DNA of 64,000 nt from Streptomyces tendae (GTDB lineage Bacteria; Actinomycetota; Actinomycetes; Streptomycetales; Streptomycetaceae): the NCBI RefSeq assembly GCF_014650435.1, contig NZ_BMUY01000020.1:62001-126000 (forward strand), written 5' to 3'. Each line of letters begins with the position of its first letter. Positions within the stretch are counted from its first letter, which is position 1. This document shows, one piece after another, positions 39,096 through 48,509 of the stretch. Position numbers and translations under genes: made by a program. The notes under the pieces are model-generated. The model searched no databases, was not told where the DNA came from, and saw nothing but the letters and a program-made list of their open reading frames with translations.

Positions 39096-39968
39096 ATGCT
39101 CATAGAAACGCCCACCGTCCCTCCCGGTACCCCCGAGACCACCCGGCCCGCCGACCCCTCGAACGCCCCGGCCCGCCGCCGGCACGACGACGCTCCCGAC
39201 ACCATGGCCCTCTTCGGCCGCCTGGCGGGGCTCGCGGACGGACCCGAACGCGACGCCGTCCGCGACGAACTGGTCACGGCCTGGCTGCCCATGGCCCACC
39301 GGATCGCCGGTCGGTTCCGGGACCGCGGGGAATCCATCGAGGACCTCCGCCAGGTCGCGGCGCTCGGCCTGGTCAAGGCCATCGACCGCTTCGACCCGGA
39401 GCGCGGGGCCTTCGAAAGTTACGCCGTGCCCACCATCACCGGCGAGGTCAAGCGCCACTTCCGCGACCGGATGTGGGCCCTGCGGGTGCCCCGCCGGGTC
39501 CAGGAACTGCGCAACAAGGTGCGCGTGGCCCGCCGGGAACTCGCCCAGAGCCCGGGCAGTCCCGAACCCTCGGTGGCCGCCCTCGCCGCCCACACCGGAC
39601 TGACCGAGGACGAGGTCGGCGCCGGGATGGAGGCGCTGGAGAGCTTCAGCACCCTGTCGCTGGACGCCGAGCTGTCGGCCGGCGACGACGGCTACAGCCT
39701 CGCGGACACCCTCGGCGCGGCCGACGCCTCGTACGACACCGTGATCGACCGCGAGTCCGCCAAGGAGGGCCTGCGCAGGCTGCCCGAACGGGAGCGCGCC
39801 ATTCTCTACATGCGCTTCTTCGAGGACATGACACAGAGCCGGATCGCCGACTCCCTGGGCATCTCGCAGATGCACGTCTCGCGGCTCATCAGCCGCAGCT
39901 GCGCCCGCGTGCGCGACGAGGCGCTGGGCCGGCACACGGCCCGCCCCGGACACCCGGCGCGGACCTGA
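39096..39968 (+). CDS. sigM: RNA polymerase sigma factor, SigB/SigF/SigG family (SigM-like)
   Basis: 290 residues. Region 2 is SIEDLRQVAALGLVKAIDRFDPERGAFESYAVPTITGEVKRHFRD, region 3 VPRRVQELRNKVRVARREL and region 4 MTQSRIADSLGISQMHVSRLISRS. It has the same layout as the sigma factor at 4296-5150 but is clearly divergent in the linker. The upstream RsbW-like gene on the same strand may encode its anti-sigma. Symbol rests on my memory that sigM lies in this part of the S. coelicolor chromosome; the family call is firm, the orthology tentative. ATG 39096 follows CAGGAGC with reasonable spacing. Confidence 0.88.
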   Translation: MLIETPTVPPGTPETTRPADPSNAPARRRHDDAPDTMALFGRLAGLADGPERDAVRDELVTAWLPMAHRIAGRFRDRGESIEDLRQVAALGLVKAIDRFDPERGAFESYAVPTITGEVKRHFRDRMWALRVPRRVQELRNKVRVARRELAQSPGSPEPSVAALAAHTGLTEDEVGAGMEALESFSTLSLDAELSAGDDGYSLADTLGAADASYDTVIDRESAKEGLRRLPERERAILYMRFFEDMTQSRIADSLGISQMHVSRLISRSCARVRDEALGRHTARPGHPART

Positions 39969-40033
39969 TGGGCCGAGGGGGCGACGAGCCTGACACAACG
40001 GCGACACCGGACACACAGGGAGGGACGGAACGG

Positions 40034-40291
40034 ATGCTGATGCCACACCCCGCGGTGCTGCGCGGACTCCTGGCGGAGTACGAGGCGGCCGCGGCCGACG
40101 AGCCCGTCGATGCGACGGGCCGACCGGGCCCGCGGACCCGGGACCTGGCGTACACGCTGTGCGTGTCCACCGGTACCCGTGACGTGCGCCGGGCCCTGGA
40201 GACCGCCCGGCGCCACCTCGCGGACGCGCCGGCACCGGCGACGCCACCGGCGCCCGTGGCCGCCGGCGCGCCCGCGGGCGTGGCGGACTGA
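40034..40291 (+). CDS. DUF5133-family small protein
   Basis: 85 residues, start preceded by GGGAGGG. MLMPHPAVLRGLLAEYEAAAAD and RDLAYTLCVSTGTRDVRRALETARRHL match the DUF5133 family found in Streptomyces, often near regulators. The C-terminal 25 residues are Pro/Ala rich. Function unknown. It follows the sigma factor gene by 65 bases and may be read through from it, before the perfect hairpin at 40314-40364. Confidence 0.85.
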   Translation: MLMPHPAVLRGLLAEYEAAAADEPVDATGRPGPRTRDLAYTLCVSTGTRDVRRALETARRHLADAPAPATPPAPVAAGAPAGVAD

Positions 40292-40313
40292 CGCCGGGGA
40301 CGGCCAGGGGCAC

Positions 40314-40364
40314 GACGGACGACCGCCCGTACACCACCCGTCGGTGTACGGGCGGTCGTCCGTC
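40314..40364. terminator. Perfect 22-bp inverted repeat, likely terminator
   Basis: Bases 40314-40335 and 40343-40364 are exact inverted repeats of 22 bases with a 7-base loop ACCCGTC. This stem is unusually long. It lies between two plus-strand genes (DUF5133 and DUF1206), 22 bases after the DUF5133 stop, and has no T-run. Confidence 0.8.
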
Positions 40365-40426
40365 CACGGCCACCGCGGTGTGCGCCGACGAAGCCGGGGC
40401 ATCCGGAGTCCGGGAGGGGAGAACAC

Positions 40427-41260
40427 ATGAACACACGTGTCCTGGCACGCGCCGGACGGGGCCGCGCCCGGCGGGCCGCGAACGGATCGGCGGCCGAGGG
40501 GGCCGCCCGGGCGGGGCTCACCGCGCGCGGCGTCATCTACCTGCTGGTCGGCATCCTGGCCCTGCGGATCGCCTTCGGCAGCGGGGACCGGCAGGCGGAC
40601 CGGGGCGGCGCCCTGGCCGAGCTGTCGGACCGGCCCTTCGGCGCGGTACTGCTGTGGGCGCTGGGCGCCGGACTCGCCGGAATGGCCCTGTGGCGGCTGT
40701 CCGAGGCGCTCTTCGGAGTCACCGGCAAGGACGGCCGTACGGCGAGGAAGCGCCTGCCCGCCGCCGCCCGCTGCGTCTTCTACGCGTTCGTCGCCTACTC
40801 CGTACTGGCCTTCGCCGCCGGAGCGGGCGGCAGCGGCTCCAGCGACCGGCAGTCCCGGGACGTCACGGCCCGGGCGATGGAGATGCCCGCCGGCCGGTGG
40901 CTCGTGGGCGCGGCCGGGGCAGCGATCGTCGTCGCCGGCGTGGTGATGGGCGTCCAGGCGCTGCGCCGCACCTATCGCAAGAAGATGAAGCTCGGCGGGA
41001 TGGACCACCGGGCCCGGCTGCTGGTCGACGTCACCGGCGTCGGCGGCGGCACGGCCCGCGGCATCGTGTTCGCCGCGGCGGGGGCCTTCGCCGTACGGGC
41101 CGCCGTCGACTACGCGCCCGACCGGGCGAAGGGGCTGGACGACACCCTCCGCTCCTTCGCCGACACCTCCCTCGGCCCCTGGCTGCTGGCCGGTGTCGCC
41201 GCGGGCCTGGTGCTGTTCGGCGTCTTCTCCTTCGCCCTCGCACGCTGGCGGAGGGTCTGA
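40427..41260 (+). CDS. DUF1206 membrane protein
   Basis: 277 residues. The actinobacterial DUF1206 pattern appears as three repeats of two helices: RAGLTARGVIYLLVGILALRIAFG with VLLWALGAGLAGMALWRLSEAL; RKRLPAAARCVFYAFVAYSVLAFAAGAGG with GRWLVGAAGAAIVVAGVVMGV; RARLLVDVTGVGGGTARGIVFAAAGAFAVRAA with GPWLLAGVAAGLVLFGVFSFAL. It sits in the cytoplasmic membrane, role unknown. A strong hairpin upstream separates it from the preceding gene. Confidence 0.88.
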   Translation: MNTRVLARAGRGRARRAANGSAAEGAARAGLTARGVIYLLVGILALRIAFGSGDRQADRGGALAELSDRPFGAVLLWALGAGLAGMALWRLSEALFGVTGKDGRTARKRLPAAARCVFYAFVAYSVLAFAAGAGGSGSSDRQSRDVTARAMEMPAGRWLVGAAGAAIVVAGVVMGVQALRRTYRKKMKLGGMDHRARLLVDVTGVGGGTARGIVFAAAGAFAVRAAVDYAPDRAKGLDDTLRSFADTSLGPWLLAGVAAGLVLFGVFSFALARWRRV

Positions 41261-41288
41261 GACATCCGGCACGGGGAACACGGGGCGA

Positions 41289-41723
41289 ATGAACGAACAC
41301 GAGATTCCTCCGCCGGACGGACGTCCCGTGGACGTCTACCTCGACCTCCTGCGCGTACGCATGGCCAGCGACGACTACCAGCTGCTGCTCAGCGTGGTGG
41401 AACCGGTCCTCCAGGCGATCGACGAGCAGCAGATGCCGACCATCGACTTCTCGCTGGACGGGGACAGCACCGAGGCACTGCCCCAGGAGATCAGGGACGA
41501 GGCAGCCCTCGTCATCGCCACCGCCGTCACCGGACGTCTCGACAACGAGGTCGTCGAGATCAGCACCGACGAGACCGGCCCGGTCCGGGTCGTCACCGAC
41601 GCGGCCACCGCCTCCGACCCCGAGCGCCTCGGCGAGATAGCCGACTACCTCAAGGAACGCCACATCCAGAACGAGGAACTGCGCGGCATCGCCGAGGCGA
41701 GCGGCCTGCCCAGCGACTTCTGA
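41289..41723 (+). CDS. Hypothetical acidic protein
   Basis: 144 residues starting MNEHEIPPPDGRPVDVYLDLLRV. Strongly acidic, no signal peptide or membrane helix. Segments such as LLLSVVEPVLQAIDEQQMPTIDF and ADYLKERHIQNEELRGIAEASGLPSDF look helical. No family recognised. It lies 28 bases after the DUF1206 gene on the same strand and is probably co-transcribed. It is convergent with the FUSC-family gene. Confidence 0.7.
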   Translation: MNEHEIPPPDGRPVDVYLDLLRVRMASDDYQLLLSVVEPVLQAIDEQQMPTIDFSLDGDSTEALPQEIRDEAALVIATAVTGRLDNEVVEISTDETGPVRVVTDAATASDPERLGEIADYLKERHIQNEELRGIAEASGLPSDF

Positions 41724-41745
41724 TCCCCACCACCCGGTGGCCCCG

Positions 41746-44007
41746 TCAGCGCTGCGGCGCCCCGACGGACACGCCCAGCGGCCGGGCGAGGCCGACCACC
41801 GCCTCGTCCAGCCGCTCCAGATGCCGCAGCACCCGGCCCGTGATGCGGCCGTACCGGGGAATGCCCGCCGCGGTGTCCGGCTCAAGCAGCGAGGCGATGC
41901 TCGGCCCTGTCTCCACCTGCGTCGCGGCGCTGTCGTCCGCGACGTGGGCGGCGATCGCCTCGATGTTGCGCACCGTGCGCCGCACCGCGCCGCGCAGCCG
42001 CGGGTCGGCCGCGATCGACGGATGGGTGGGCAGCAGCTCGGCCGTCGCCGCCAGCGACCGCGCGTGATAGGCACAGGTCTCCAGCAGCGCCACCACGTAC
42101 TGGGCCGTGTCGCGCCGGGCCCGCAACGGCGTGATCGGATGGGTGAGCGGCTGGGTGGCGGCGCGCAGATCGCCCAGCGCCTGGTCCAGCTCCCGCGCGG
42201 TGTCCAGCAGGTCGGCCTCCGGCCCGCCGCTGAGCTGGTCGACGGCGCCCTCCGTCACATCGGTGAGCCGCTCGAGGACCGTGCCGAGGAGTTCGTTCGT
42301 ACGCCGGTCGGTGCGTATGGGCAGCACCAGCGCCGCCGCCACGATCCCGCAGGCCGCGCCGAGCGCCGTCTCCTCCACCCGCAGCAGCAGCACCGACATG
42401 CTGTACGTGTGCAGCAGCGTGTACAGCAGTCCGAGCATCGCGGTGACGAAGAACGACATCAGCGTGTAGGAGAGCGGCGCCGTGTAGAACATGGCGAAGA
42501 TCAGCACCAGGACCAGCCCGAACGCCGTCCAGGTGTGGTTGCCCACCAGCCCGGCCAGCACGATGCCCGCCACCACTCCCAGCACCGTACCGAGCAGCCT
42601 GCGGTAGCCCTTGACCAGGATCTCGCCGGTGGAGGCGGTGTTGATGAAGACGATCCAGCAGGTGAGCACCGCCCAGTACCAGCGCTGCGAGGACAGGAAC
42701 TCCCCGCCCACGATCGCCAGCGAGGACCCCACGGCCACCTGCACCGCGGCGCGCGTGGTGGGCCGCCGCAGCCCGGTCTGCTCCTCCTCCTCGGCCGCCT
42801 CCTCACCGGCGTCGATGGCCGCGTCCTCGGCGTCCAGCTCCTCCCGGGAGCGGGCGGTGGCCGGTGAGTCGTCGGACTCGTCCTGCGGCCCGTCCAGCGC
42901 GATCCTGAGGCCCATGACCGCGCGCGCCGTCTCACCGATGCCGCGGAACACGTCCTGGACGGCCGCGGTCGCCTCGGGCAGGTTCTCCTCGTCGCGGTAG
43001 CCCAGCAGCCGGTTGCGCAGGTGGGACAGGGCCGTCCCGCGCGCCTCCGCGGGCGGGCGCAGCACCAGGGTGCGCAGCGCCGTGAGATCGCGGCGCAGTA
43101 TCTCCGTGGCCTCGCCGGGTGCGGGGGAGTGGCCCACCGCGGGGGCCGGAGCGCCCGGCAGGTGCAGCGTCAGGGTGTCGGCCCGTTCGGCGCTGCGCGC
43201 GGTCAGCAGCAGCAGACCCAGGCGCTCGGCGGCGATCTCGGCGTCCGCGATGCGCCGCTGCACCAGGCGCGCCGTGGACGCGTCGGGCGTGCCCTCGTCC
43301 AGCCGGGACTGGATCATCAGGGCGGTCTCGTGCAGGCGCGCGGTGCCGTCCCGCAGGCGCTCCAGCGTCTTGTCGATGTCGTCGGGACCGGCGTCCAGCA
43401 GATCGAGCTGCGTGGCGATCAGCTGGGCCAGCCGGGCCCGGAAGGCCTGCCGCAGCAGACCGAGGATGCGCGCGGGCGTCGCCGGGACCACCCCGAAGCG
43501 GACCACCGCGCTGGACGCGAACGCCACGGCGACGGCGGCCCACAGCCCGGGCAGCCCGGACACCTTGCCGCCGACGAACAGCGACACGAAGTAGACCTGG
43601 AAGCCGATCAGCCCGAGCGCGGTGCCCCGGTCGCCGAACCGGCGGACGAAGACCGCCGAGAAGATCAGGACGACGAAGAAGGCGTCGCCGACGACGACCC
43701 ACGAAGCGAGCAGCGTGCTCAGCGAGACCGAGGCCAGGGCGACGGGCAGCCCCAGCGCCAGCGTGACCGCCTGCGGGCCGGGTTCCTTCTCCCGGATGGC
43801 GAAGGTCGCCACCATCGCCGCCATGGCGCCCGCCACCAGATGCTTGACGTCCACGCCGAACAGGGCGAGCACGCCCAGCGTCAGCGCGATGGCGCCCACC
43901 GTCCGCAAACCCGCCGTCAGCCGCAACAGCCCCGGATCGGACGCGGCGACGCGGTCCCGCAGCCGTGTCCGCGCCGAGCGTCCCGCTGCCTTCACGCCGC
44001 CGTACAC
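41746..44007 (-). CDS. FUSC-family membrane protein
   Basis: 753 residues. Two halves each contain several hydrophobic helices. The N-terminal set is about 25-180 (GAIALTLGVLALFGVDVKHLVAG, FFVVLIFSAVFVRRFG, GLIGFQVYFVSLFVGG). The C-terminal set is about 400-550 (YWAVLTCWIVFINTASTGEILVKGYRRLLGTVLGVVAGIVLAGLVG, LIFAMFYTAPLSYTLMSFFVTAMLGLLYTLL). The segment STGEILVKGYRRLLGTVLGVV is the FUSC/fusaric-acid-resistance signature. Long soluble helical regions lie between and after. Members are suspected exporters of aromatic acids. Start is GTG 44007; GTG 43995 is also plausible. Confidence 0.88.
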   Translation of the reverse strand: MYGGVKAAGRSARTRLRDRVAASDPGLLRLTAGLRTVGAIALTLGVLALFGVDVKHLVAGAMAAMVATFAIREKEPGPQAVTLALGLPVALASVSLSTLLASWVVVGDAFFVVLIFSAVFVRRFGDRGTALGLIGFQVYFVSLFVGGKVSGLPGLWAAVAVAFASSAVVRFGVVPATPARILGLLRQAFRARLAQLIATQLDLLDAGPDDIDKTLERLRDGTARLHETALMIQSRLDEGTPDASTARLVQRRIADAEIAAERLGLLLLTARSAERADTLTLHLPGAPAPAVGHSPAPGEATEILRRDLTALRTLVLRPPAEARGTALSHLRNRLLGYRDEENLPEATAAVQDVFRGIGETARAVMGLRIALDGPQDESDDSPATARSREELDAEDAAIDAGEEAAEEEEQTGLRRPTTRAAVQVAVGSSLAIVGGEFLSSQRWYWAVLTCWIVFINTASTGEILVKGYRRLLGTVLGVVAGIVLAGLVGNHTWTAFGLVLVLIFAMFYTAPLSYTLMSFFVTAMLGLLYTLLHTYSMSVLLLRVEETALGAACGIVAAALVLPIRTDRRTNELLGTVLERLTDVTEGAVDQLSGGPEADLLDTARELDQALGDLRAATQPLTHPITPLRARRDTAQYVVALLETCAYHARSLAATAELLPTHPSIAADPRLRGAVRRTVRNIEAIAAHVADDSAATQVETGPSIASLLEPDTAAGIPRYGRITGRVLRHLERLDEAVVGLARPLGVSVGAPQR

Positions 44008-44138
44008 TCTCCCGATTCACAGCCGGCCCTCACGGCCGGTTCCAGCCATGTCCCGGCCGGTTCACGCCGAGATCCACTTCTCAGCATGTCATGCCCCGGT
44101 CCGTCACGGGACGTGGGGGCGGACGGAGATCAGGGCGA

Positions 44139-45515
44139 TCAGGGCTTCGCCCGGTCCGCCTCCGCGACCCGCTCCCGCACCTGCTCCGGCGTCAGATAGG
44201 CGTCGGTGTACTCGAAGTCCTTCAGCTTGGCGGGCTTGCGGGCCTGGAAACCGGTGCGGACGAAATCGTCGCCGGCGACCGCGTTGAGCGCCCAGTTCGC
44301 CGCCACCCGGGCCTTGGCCACGCCCGTGCGCAGCGCCGACCAGTGGTAGCCGCGGGCCACCGCCTGCGCGGGCAGGCCCGTCAGTTCCACCCCGAGCGGC
44401 TTGGAGACCGCGTCGGTGCCGCCGAGGTCGACGACGAGCCCCAGGTCCTTGTGGACGTACGGCCGCATCGGCTGGTTGCGCAGGGTGGCGATGAGGTTCT
44501 CGGCGACGTGCCGGCCCTGCCGCATCGCGTGCTGGGCGGTCGGCGGGCAGACGGCGCCCTCCTGGCCCTTGGCGAGGTCGGGCACGGCCGCGGAGTCGCC
44601 GAGCGCGAACACCCCGTCGTGGTCCGGCAGGCACATCTCCGCGGTGACCGCGAGACGGCCCTTGACCGTCTCCGCCCCCAACGTGGCGATCAGGGGGCTG
44701 GCGACCACGCCCGCCGTCCAGATCAGCGTCCGGGTGGGCACCACCCGGCCGTCCGTGAAGGTGACCTCCTCCGGCGCGGCCTTGGCGATGGAGACGCCCA
44801 GCGAGATGTCGATGCCGCGGCGCGTCAGGATCTGCTGCGCGTCGCGGCCGAGCTTCTCGCCCAGCTCCGGCATCAGCTTCGGCGCGATGTCGATCAGATG
44901 CCACTTGATCAGGGCCGGGTCCAGCCGGGTGTAGCGCTTGACGGCGGCATGGGTCAGCCGCTGCAGGCAGGCCGCGGTCTCGGTGCCGGCGTAGCCGCCG
45001 CCCACCACCACGAACTGCAGCCGGGAGGCCCGCTCCACGGGGTCCTGGCTGGCGTCGGCCAGGTCCAGCTGGGAGATGACGTGGTCGCGGATGTACGCGG
45101 CCTCCGCCAACGTCTTCATGCCGAACGCGTTGTCGGTGAGCCCCGGGATGTCGAAGGTGCGGGTGATGCTGCCCGGTGCCAGCACGATGTAGTCGTAGGG
45201 CTCGTTGACGATCCGGTCGGTGATGGTGCGCACCACGCAGACCTTCGCCTCGAGGTCCACCCCGATGGCGCCGCCCGGGATGATCCGGGTCCGGTAGCGG
45301 CTGCTGCGACGCAGGGAGAGGGCGATCGACTGGGGGGTGAGCACCCCCGCGGCGACGTGCGGGAGCAACGGCAGATAGAGCTGGTAGGAGAACGGCGTCA
45401 CCAGGGTGACGTCGGCCTCGTCGGGGGAGAGCCTCCGCTCCAGACGACGGACGCACTCCACGCCGGCGAAACCTGCGCCGACCACCAGGATCCTGGGTCG
45501 TGTCACGGTGTTCAT
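44139..45515 (-). CDS. ndh: Type II NADH dehydrogenase (NDH-2)
   Basis: 458 residues. FAD motif RILVVGAGFAGVECVRRL at the N-terminus; NADH motif QFVVVGGGYAGTETAACL near the middle; GVFALGDSAAVPD closes the FAD site. This single-subunit, non-proton-pumping enzyme transfers electrons from NADH to menaquinone on the inner face of the membrane. The C-terminal region has the amphipathic pattern expected for membrane association (YHWSALRTGVAKARVAANWALNAV). Start ATG 45515 preceded by AAAGGG at short spacing. Confidence 0.9.
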   Translation of the reverse strand: MNTVTRPRILVVGAGFAGVECVRRLERRLSPDEADVTLVTPFSYQLYLPLLPHVAAGVLTPQSIALSLRRSSRYRTRIIPGGAIGVDLEAKVCVVRTITDRIVNEPYDYIVLAPGSITRTFDIPGLTDNAFGMKTLAEAAYIRDHVISQLDLADASQDPVERASRLQFVVVGGGYAGTETAACLQRLTHAAVKRYTRLDPALIKWHLIDIAPKLMPELGEKLGRDAQQILTRRGIDISLGVSIAKAAPEEVTFTDGRVVPTRTLIWTAGVVASPLIATLGAETVKGRLAVTAEMCLPDHDGVFALGDSAAVPDLAKGQEGAVCPPTAQHAMRQGRHVAENLIATLRNQPMRPYVHKDLGLVVDLGGTDAVSKPLGVELTGLPAQAVARGYHWSALRTGVAKARVAANWALNAVAGDDFVRTGFQARKPAKLKDFEYTDAYLTPEQVRERVAEADRAKP

Positions 45516-45717
45516 CCCTTTCTGCGGCTCCCGGGCGGACTGCCGCGAACGCCATTCGCCTGCCCGAGGATCGCCGCTTCGCACCTCGCCCATCCCACCG
45601 CGCCCGATCCCACCCGGCCAGCCGGGTGCGGCAGGCAGGCGACGCCTGGGATCACCACCATGCCCCGCCCGGGCCCGGAACGCACCGGGCGGGAGCGAAC
45701 CGCGTGAAACCGCCGGG

Positions 45718-47451
45718 TCAGTCCGTGCCGCGCAGGTGGCACAGCAGCAGGCACACGTCGTCGTCGCGTTCGGAGTCGCTGAGCATCGGACGCAGGATCC
45801 CGTCCGCCGAACCCTCCAGGTCCGCGTCCAGCTCCGCCGGACCGAACGACCCGAGCGCGTCCGCCAGCCGCTCGATACCCGGGTCTATGCCGCGGGCGCG
45901 GCGCTCCACCAGACCGTCCGTGTACAGGGCGAGCGTCGAACCGGGCGCCATGGGCACCGTGTGGTCCGCGATCTCCTGCCGCAGCGGGATGCCGAGCATG
46001 GCACCGGGTTTGGCGTCCAGCGTGCGCACCCGCCCGTCCGGGGTACGCAGCACCGGCGGCGGGTGACCGGCGGCCGCCCACGTCACCGTCGGGTCGTCGG
46101 GGTGGAAGCGCGCGATGACCGCGGTGGCGAACAGGTCGGGCTGCAGGTGGTGCAGGAAGATGTGCAGCCGGGTCAGCAACTGCCCGGGGCTGCCGCCGTC
46201 GACCGCGTAGGCGCGCAGGGCGGTGCGCAGCTGACTCATCATCACCGCCGCGCGCAGCCCGTGCCCGGTGACGTCCCCGACCACGGCGATGACACCGCCG
46301 TCGGGCTGCCGGAACGCGTCGTACCAGTCGCCGCCGATGTTCAGTCCATGGGTGGCCGGGAGGTAGCGCGCGGCCAGGGCCAGCCCGGGCGGCGCCGGCA
46401 ACTCCGTCAGCAGGGCACGCTGGAGGGTCTCGGCGATGTCCCGGTTGTGCTGGTAGCGCTGGGCGTGGTCGATCGCGATGCTGGCTCGCCGGGTCAGCTC
46501 GACCAGCATCACGGCGTCGTCCGCGTCCCAGCGTTCCCCGGGCGGGGACAGGGTCACCACCCCCAGGGGCGCCTGCCGGGTCGGCAGCGGGATGCACAGC
46601 AGGGGCCGGTCGGGTGCCAGCGCCGAGGGCGGCTGGTCGTCGACGCCGGGCAGGCCCCCCGGGTGCGCGGCCGCGTACTGCGGGCGTCCGGTGCGGGCGG
46701 CGACCACCGCGGCGGCCGCGTGGGCGGGCCCCGGCCGGTCGCCGTCCTGGTCGAACAGCCAGATGTCGACGCTCGCCGCGTACTCGGGCACCAGCAGCTC
46801 CGGCAGTCGGCGCACGATCTCGTGGTGGTCCAGCGACGCGGTCAGCACCGCGCTCGCGTCCGCCAGGAACGTCAGCCTGCGCCGGGCGTTCTCCGCCTCC
46901 GTACGCGCCTTGCGCTCGGCCGCGAACGCCTCGCGCTGGGCCCGTCCGGCGGCGTCCAGTTCGGCGTGCAGCGCCACCACGCCCTGGTTCGTCTGCTGGA
47001 GCTCCTCCCGGTGGAACTCGACCAGACCCTCCTGCTCGGTGAGCCGCTCCAGCACCAGCGCGGTGTCCTCGTCGGTGCCCAGCAATGCCTCGGCCAGCAG
47101 CACCGGGTCGTCGGCCACGGCGCCGACGTCCACGTCCGCCGCCGCCTCGGGGCACGGCACCGTGACCCGCCACGGCGGCTGCCCGGCGGCAGCGGCCCGG
47201 GGCGACGGCGTCACCACGGCGTGCAGCACGCTCTCCCGGGCTCCCGGCACGGTGCGCGAGACCGTGCCCGTCTCCAGGGTGAGCCGCCAGGTGCCGCCCT
47301 TGGCCAGGCACAGCCGCAACTGCGCGCCCAGGGAGGCCGTCAGCCGCGCGCGCTCCACCGGCGGCACACCGAACGCCGCCGCCAGGCGCGCGGTGCCGAT
47401 GCGCGCCCGCGCCGCGTCGGTGACATCGGTGATCTGCCAGGTTCGGGTCAT
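45718..47451 (-). CDS. RsbU-like GAF/PP2C phosphatase, last gene of stressosome operon
   Basis: 577 residues. The N-terminal 150 residues look like a degenerate GHKL ATPase (no clear N-box). A short coiled coil follows, then a GAF domain at about 215-355 (LTFLADASAVLTASLDHHEIVRRLPELLV) and the SpoIIE-type PP2C domain at about 370-575. In that domain NIGGDWYDAFRQPDGGVIAVVGDVTGHGLRAA supplies the metal-binding Asp and Gly residues and ALYTDGLVERR the second set. Such phosphatases dephosphorylate STAS antagonists to release sigma factors. The start ATG overlaps the upstream stop by four bases (ATGA), so it is coupled to the ATPase/phosphatase fusion. Confidence 0.9.
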   Translation of the reverse strand: MTRTWQITDVTDAARARIGTARLAAAFGVPPVERARLTASLGAQLRLCLAKGGTWRLTLETGTVSRTVPGARESVLHAVVTPSPRAAAAGQPPWRVTVPCPEAAADVDVGAVADDPVLLAEALLGTDEDTALVLERLTEQEGLVEFHREELQQTNQGVVALHAELDAAGRAQREAFAAERKARTEAENARRRLTFLADASAVLTASLDHHEIVRRLPELLVPEYAASVDIWLFDQDGDRPGPAHAAAAVVAARTGRPQYAAAHPGGLPGVDDQPPSALAPDRPLLCIPLPTRQAPLGVVTLSPPGERWDADDAVMLVELTRRASIAIDHAQRYQHNRDIAETLQRALLTELPAPPGLALAARYLPATHGLNIGGDWYDAFRQPDGGVIAVVGDVTGHGLRAAVMMSQLRTALRAYAVDGGSPGQLLTRLHIFLHHLQPDLFATAVIARFHPDDPTVTWAAAGHPPPVLRTPDGRVRTLDAKPGAMLGIPLRQEIADHTVPMAPGSTLALYTDGLVERRARGIDPGIERLADALGSFGPAELDADLEGSADGILRPMLSDSERDDDVCLLLCHLRGTD

Positions 47452-48509
47452 GGGCCGTCCGGCGGGATCGGGGCCAGCACGGCGACGGCGGTGTCGTCCC
47501 GTACGGGACGGGCCGGGCTGCTGGCGTCGCGGATCGTGACGGCGGCGGTCACCGCCGGGTCGGCCGCGGTGCGGCACGTGTCGGACGTCGGCGACCACCT
47601 GCTCGGCAGGCCGTCGCTGTGCAGGACCAGCACCCGGTCGTCCGCCCACGGCGCCTGCTCCTCGCGCAGCGTGGTGGGCCGGTGGGTGCCGACGATGCCG
47701 GGCCGCGACACCAGGTGCCGCCAGGTGCCGTCCGCGCACAGCCGCGCCCCGATGTTGCCGACGCCGGTGAAGCGGAGCACCGCGGCCCGCGTGTCGACCT
47801 GGGCCACCGCCACGGCCGCGCCGCGGGTGCCGGACAGCGCACGGTCGAGCCGCCGTACCGCCTCGGCCGGCGGCAGGTGGGCGGCCGCGCGCAACGCCTC
47901 CACGGCGGCGCCCGAGGCACGGGCGGCCTCGGGCCCGTGGCCGAGACCGTCGGCCAGCATCAGCGTGACCAGGTCGCCGTCCCGGACCCAGGCCCAGGCG
48001 TCACCCGAGTACTCCGCACCGCCGAACGGGACGTTCACCGCACCGGCCCGCAACCGGCCCGCCGGACCGGTGTCGGTGGCACGGGCCCCTGGCAGGCCGA
48101 CCCGGGCGACCACCACCGTGCCCCGGCCGGGGACGCTGTGCAGGTCGAAGTCCTCGGCGAGGCGCGCACAGGTGCCCAGACCCGCACCGAGCGAGCCCGT
48201 GGTGGTGAAGCCGTCGCGCAGCGCGGCGGACACGTCGGCGATACCGGGCCCGTGGTCGACCGTGACGATCTGCACCCGAGGAGACCCCTGCGCCCCGCCC
48301 GTCAGGACGGGCGGGGCGACCACGTCGACGACGACCCGGCCACCTCCGGCGTGCTTGAGCAGGTTGGTGGCCAGCTCGGTCGCCACCAGCGCCGCCGTCG
48401 AGGTCCGCTGCTCGTCGAGACCGGCGAGGGCCGCCGCGTGCTCCGCGGCCACCCTGGCGTCGCGCACCCGGGTGGAGTCGTGCACCGGGACGTCCCACAC
48501 GCGGGGCAT
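47448..48509 (-). CDS. ATPase/PP2C fusion (RsbW- or RsbT-like domain joined to RsbX-like phosphatase)
   Basis: 353 residues. The N-terminal 135 residues form a GHKL ATPase: N-box ALVATELATNLLKHAGGG, G1 TVDHGPGIADV, G2 LGAGLGTCARLAEDF. The C-terminal 190 residues are a small PP2C domain: VTLMLADGLGHGPEAARAS and VLVLHSDGLPSRW, the size and position of RsbX. A kinase-like and a phosphatase domain in one chain could set and reverse phosphorylation of the stressosome proteins RsbR and RsbS. The start overlaps the rsbT stop by one base (TGATG) and its end overlaps the next gene by four, so it is coupled on both sides. Confidence 0.88.
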   Translation of the reverse strand: MPRVWDVPVHDSTRVRDARVAAEHAAALAGLDEQRTSTAALVATELATNLLKHAGGGRVVVDVVAPPVLTGGAQGSPRVQIVTVDHGPGIADVSAALRDGFTTTGSLGAGLGTCARLAEDFDLHSVPGRGTVVVARVGLPGARATDTGPAGRLRAGAVNVPFGGAEYSGDAWAWVRDGDLVTLMLADGLGHGPEAARASGAAVEALRAAAHLPPAEAVRRLDRALSGTRGAAVAVAQVDTRAAVLRFTGVGNIGARLCADGTWRHLVSRPGIVGTHRPTTLREEQAPWADDRVLVLHSDGLPSRWSPTSDTCRTAADPAVTAAVTIRDASSPARPVRDDTAVAVLAPIPPDGP

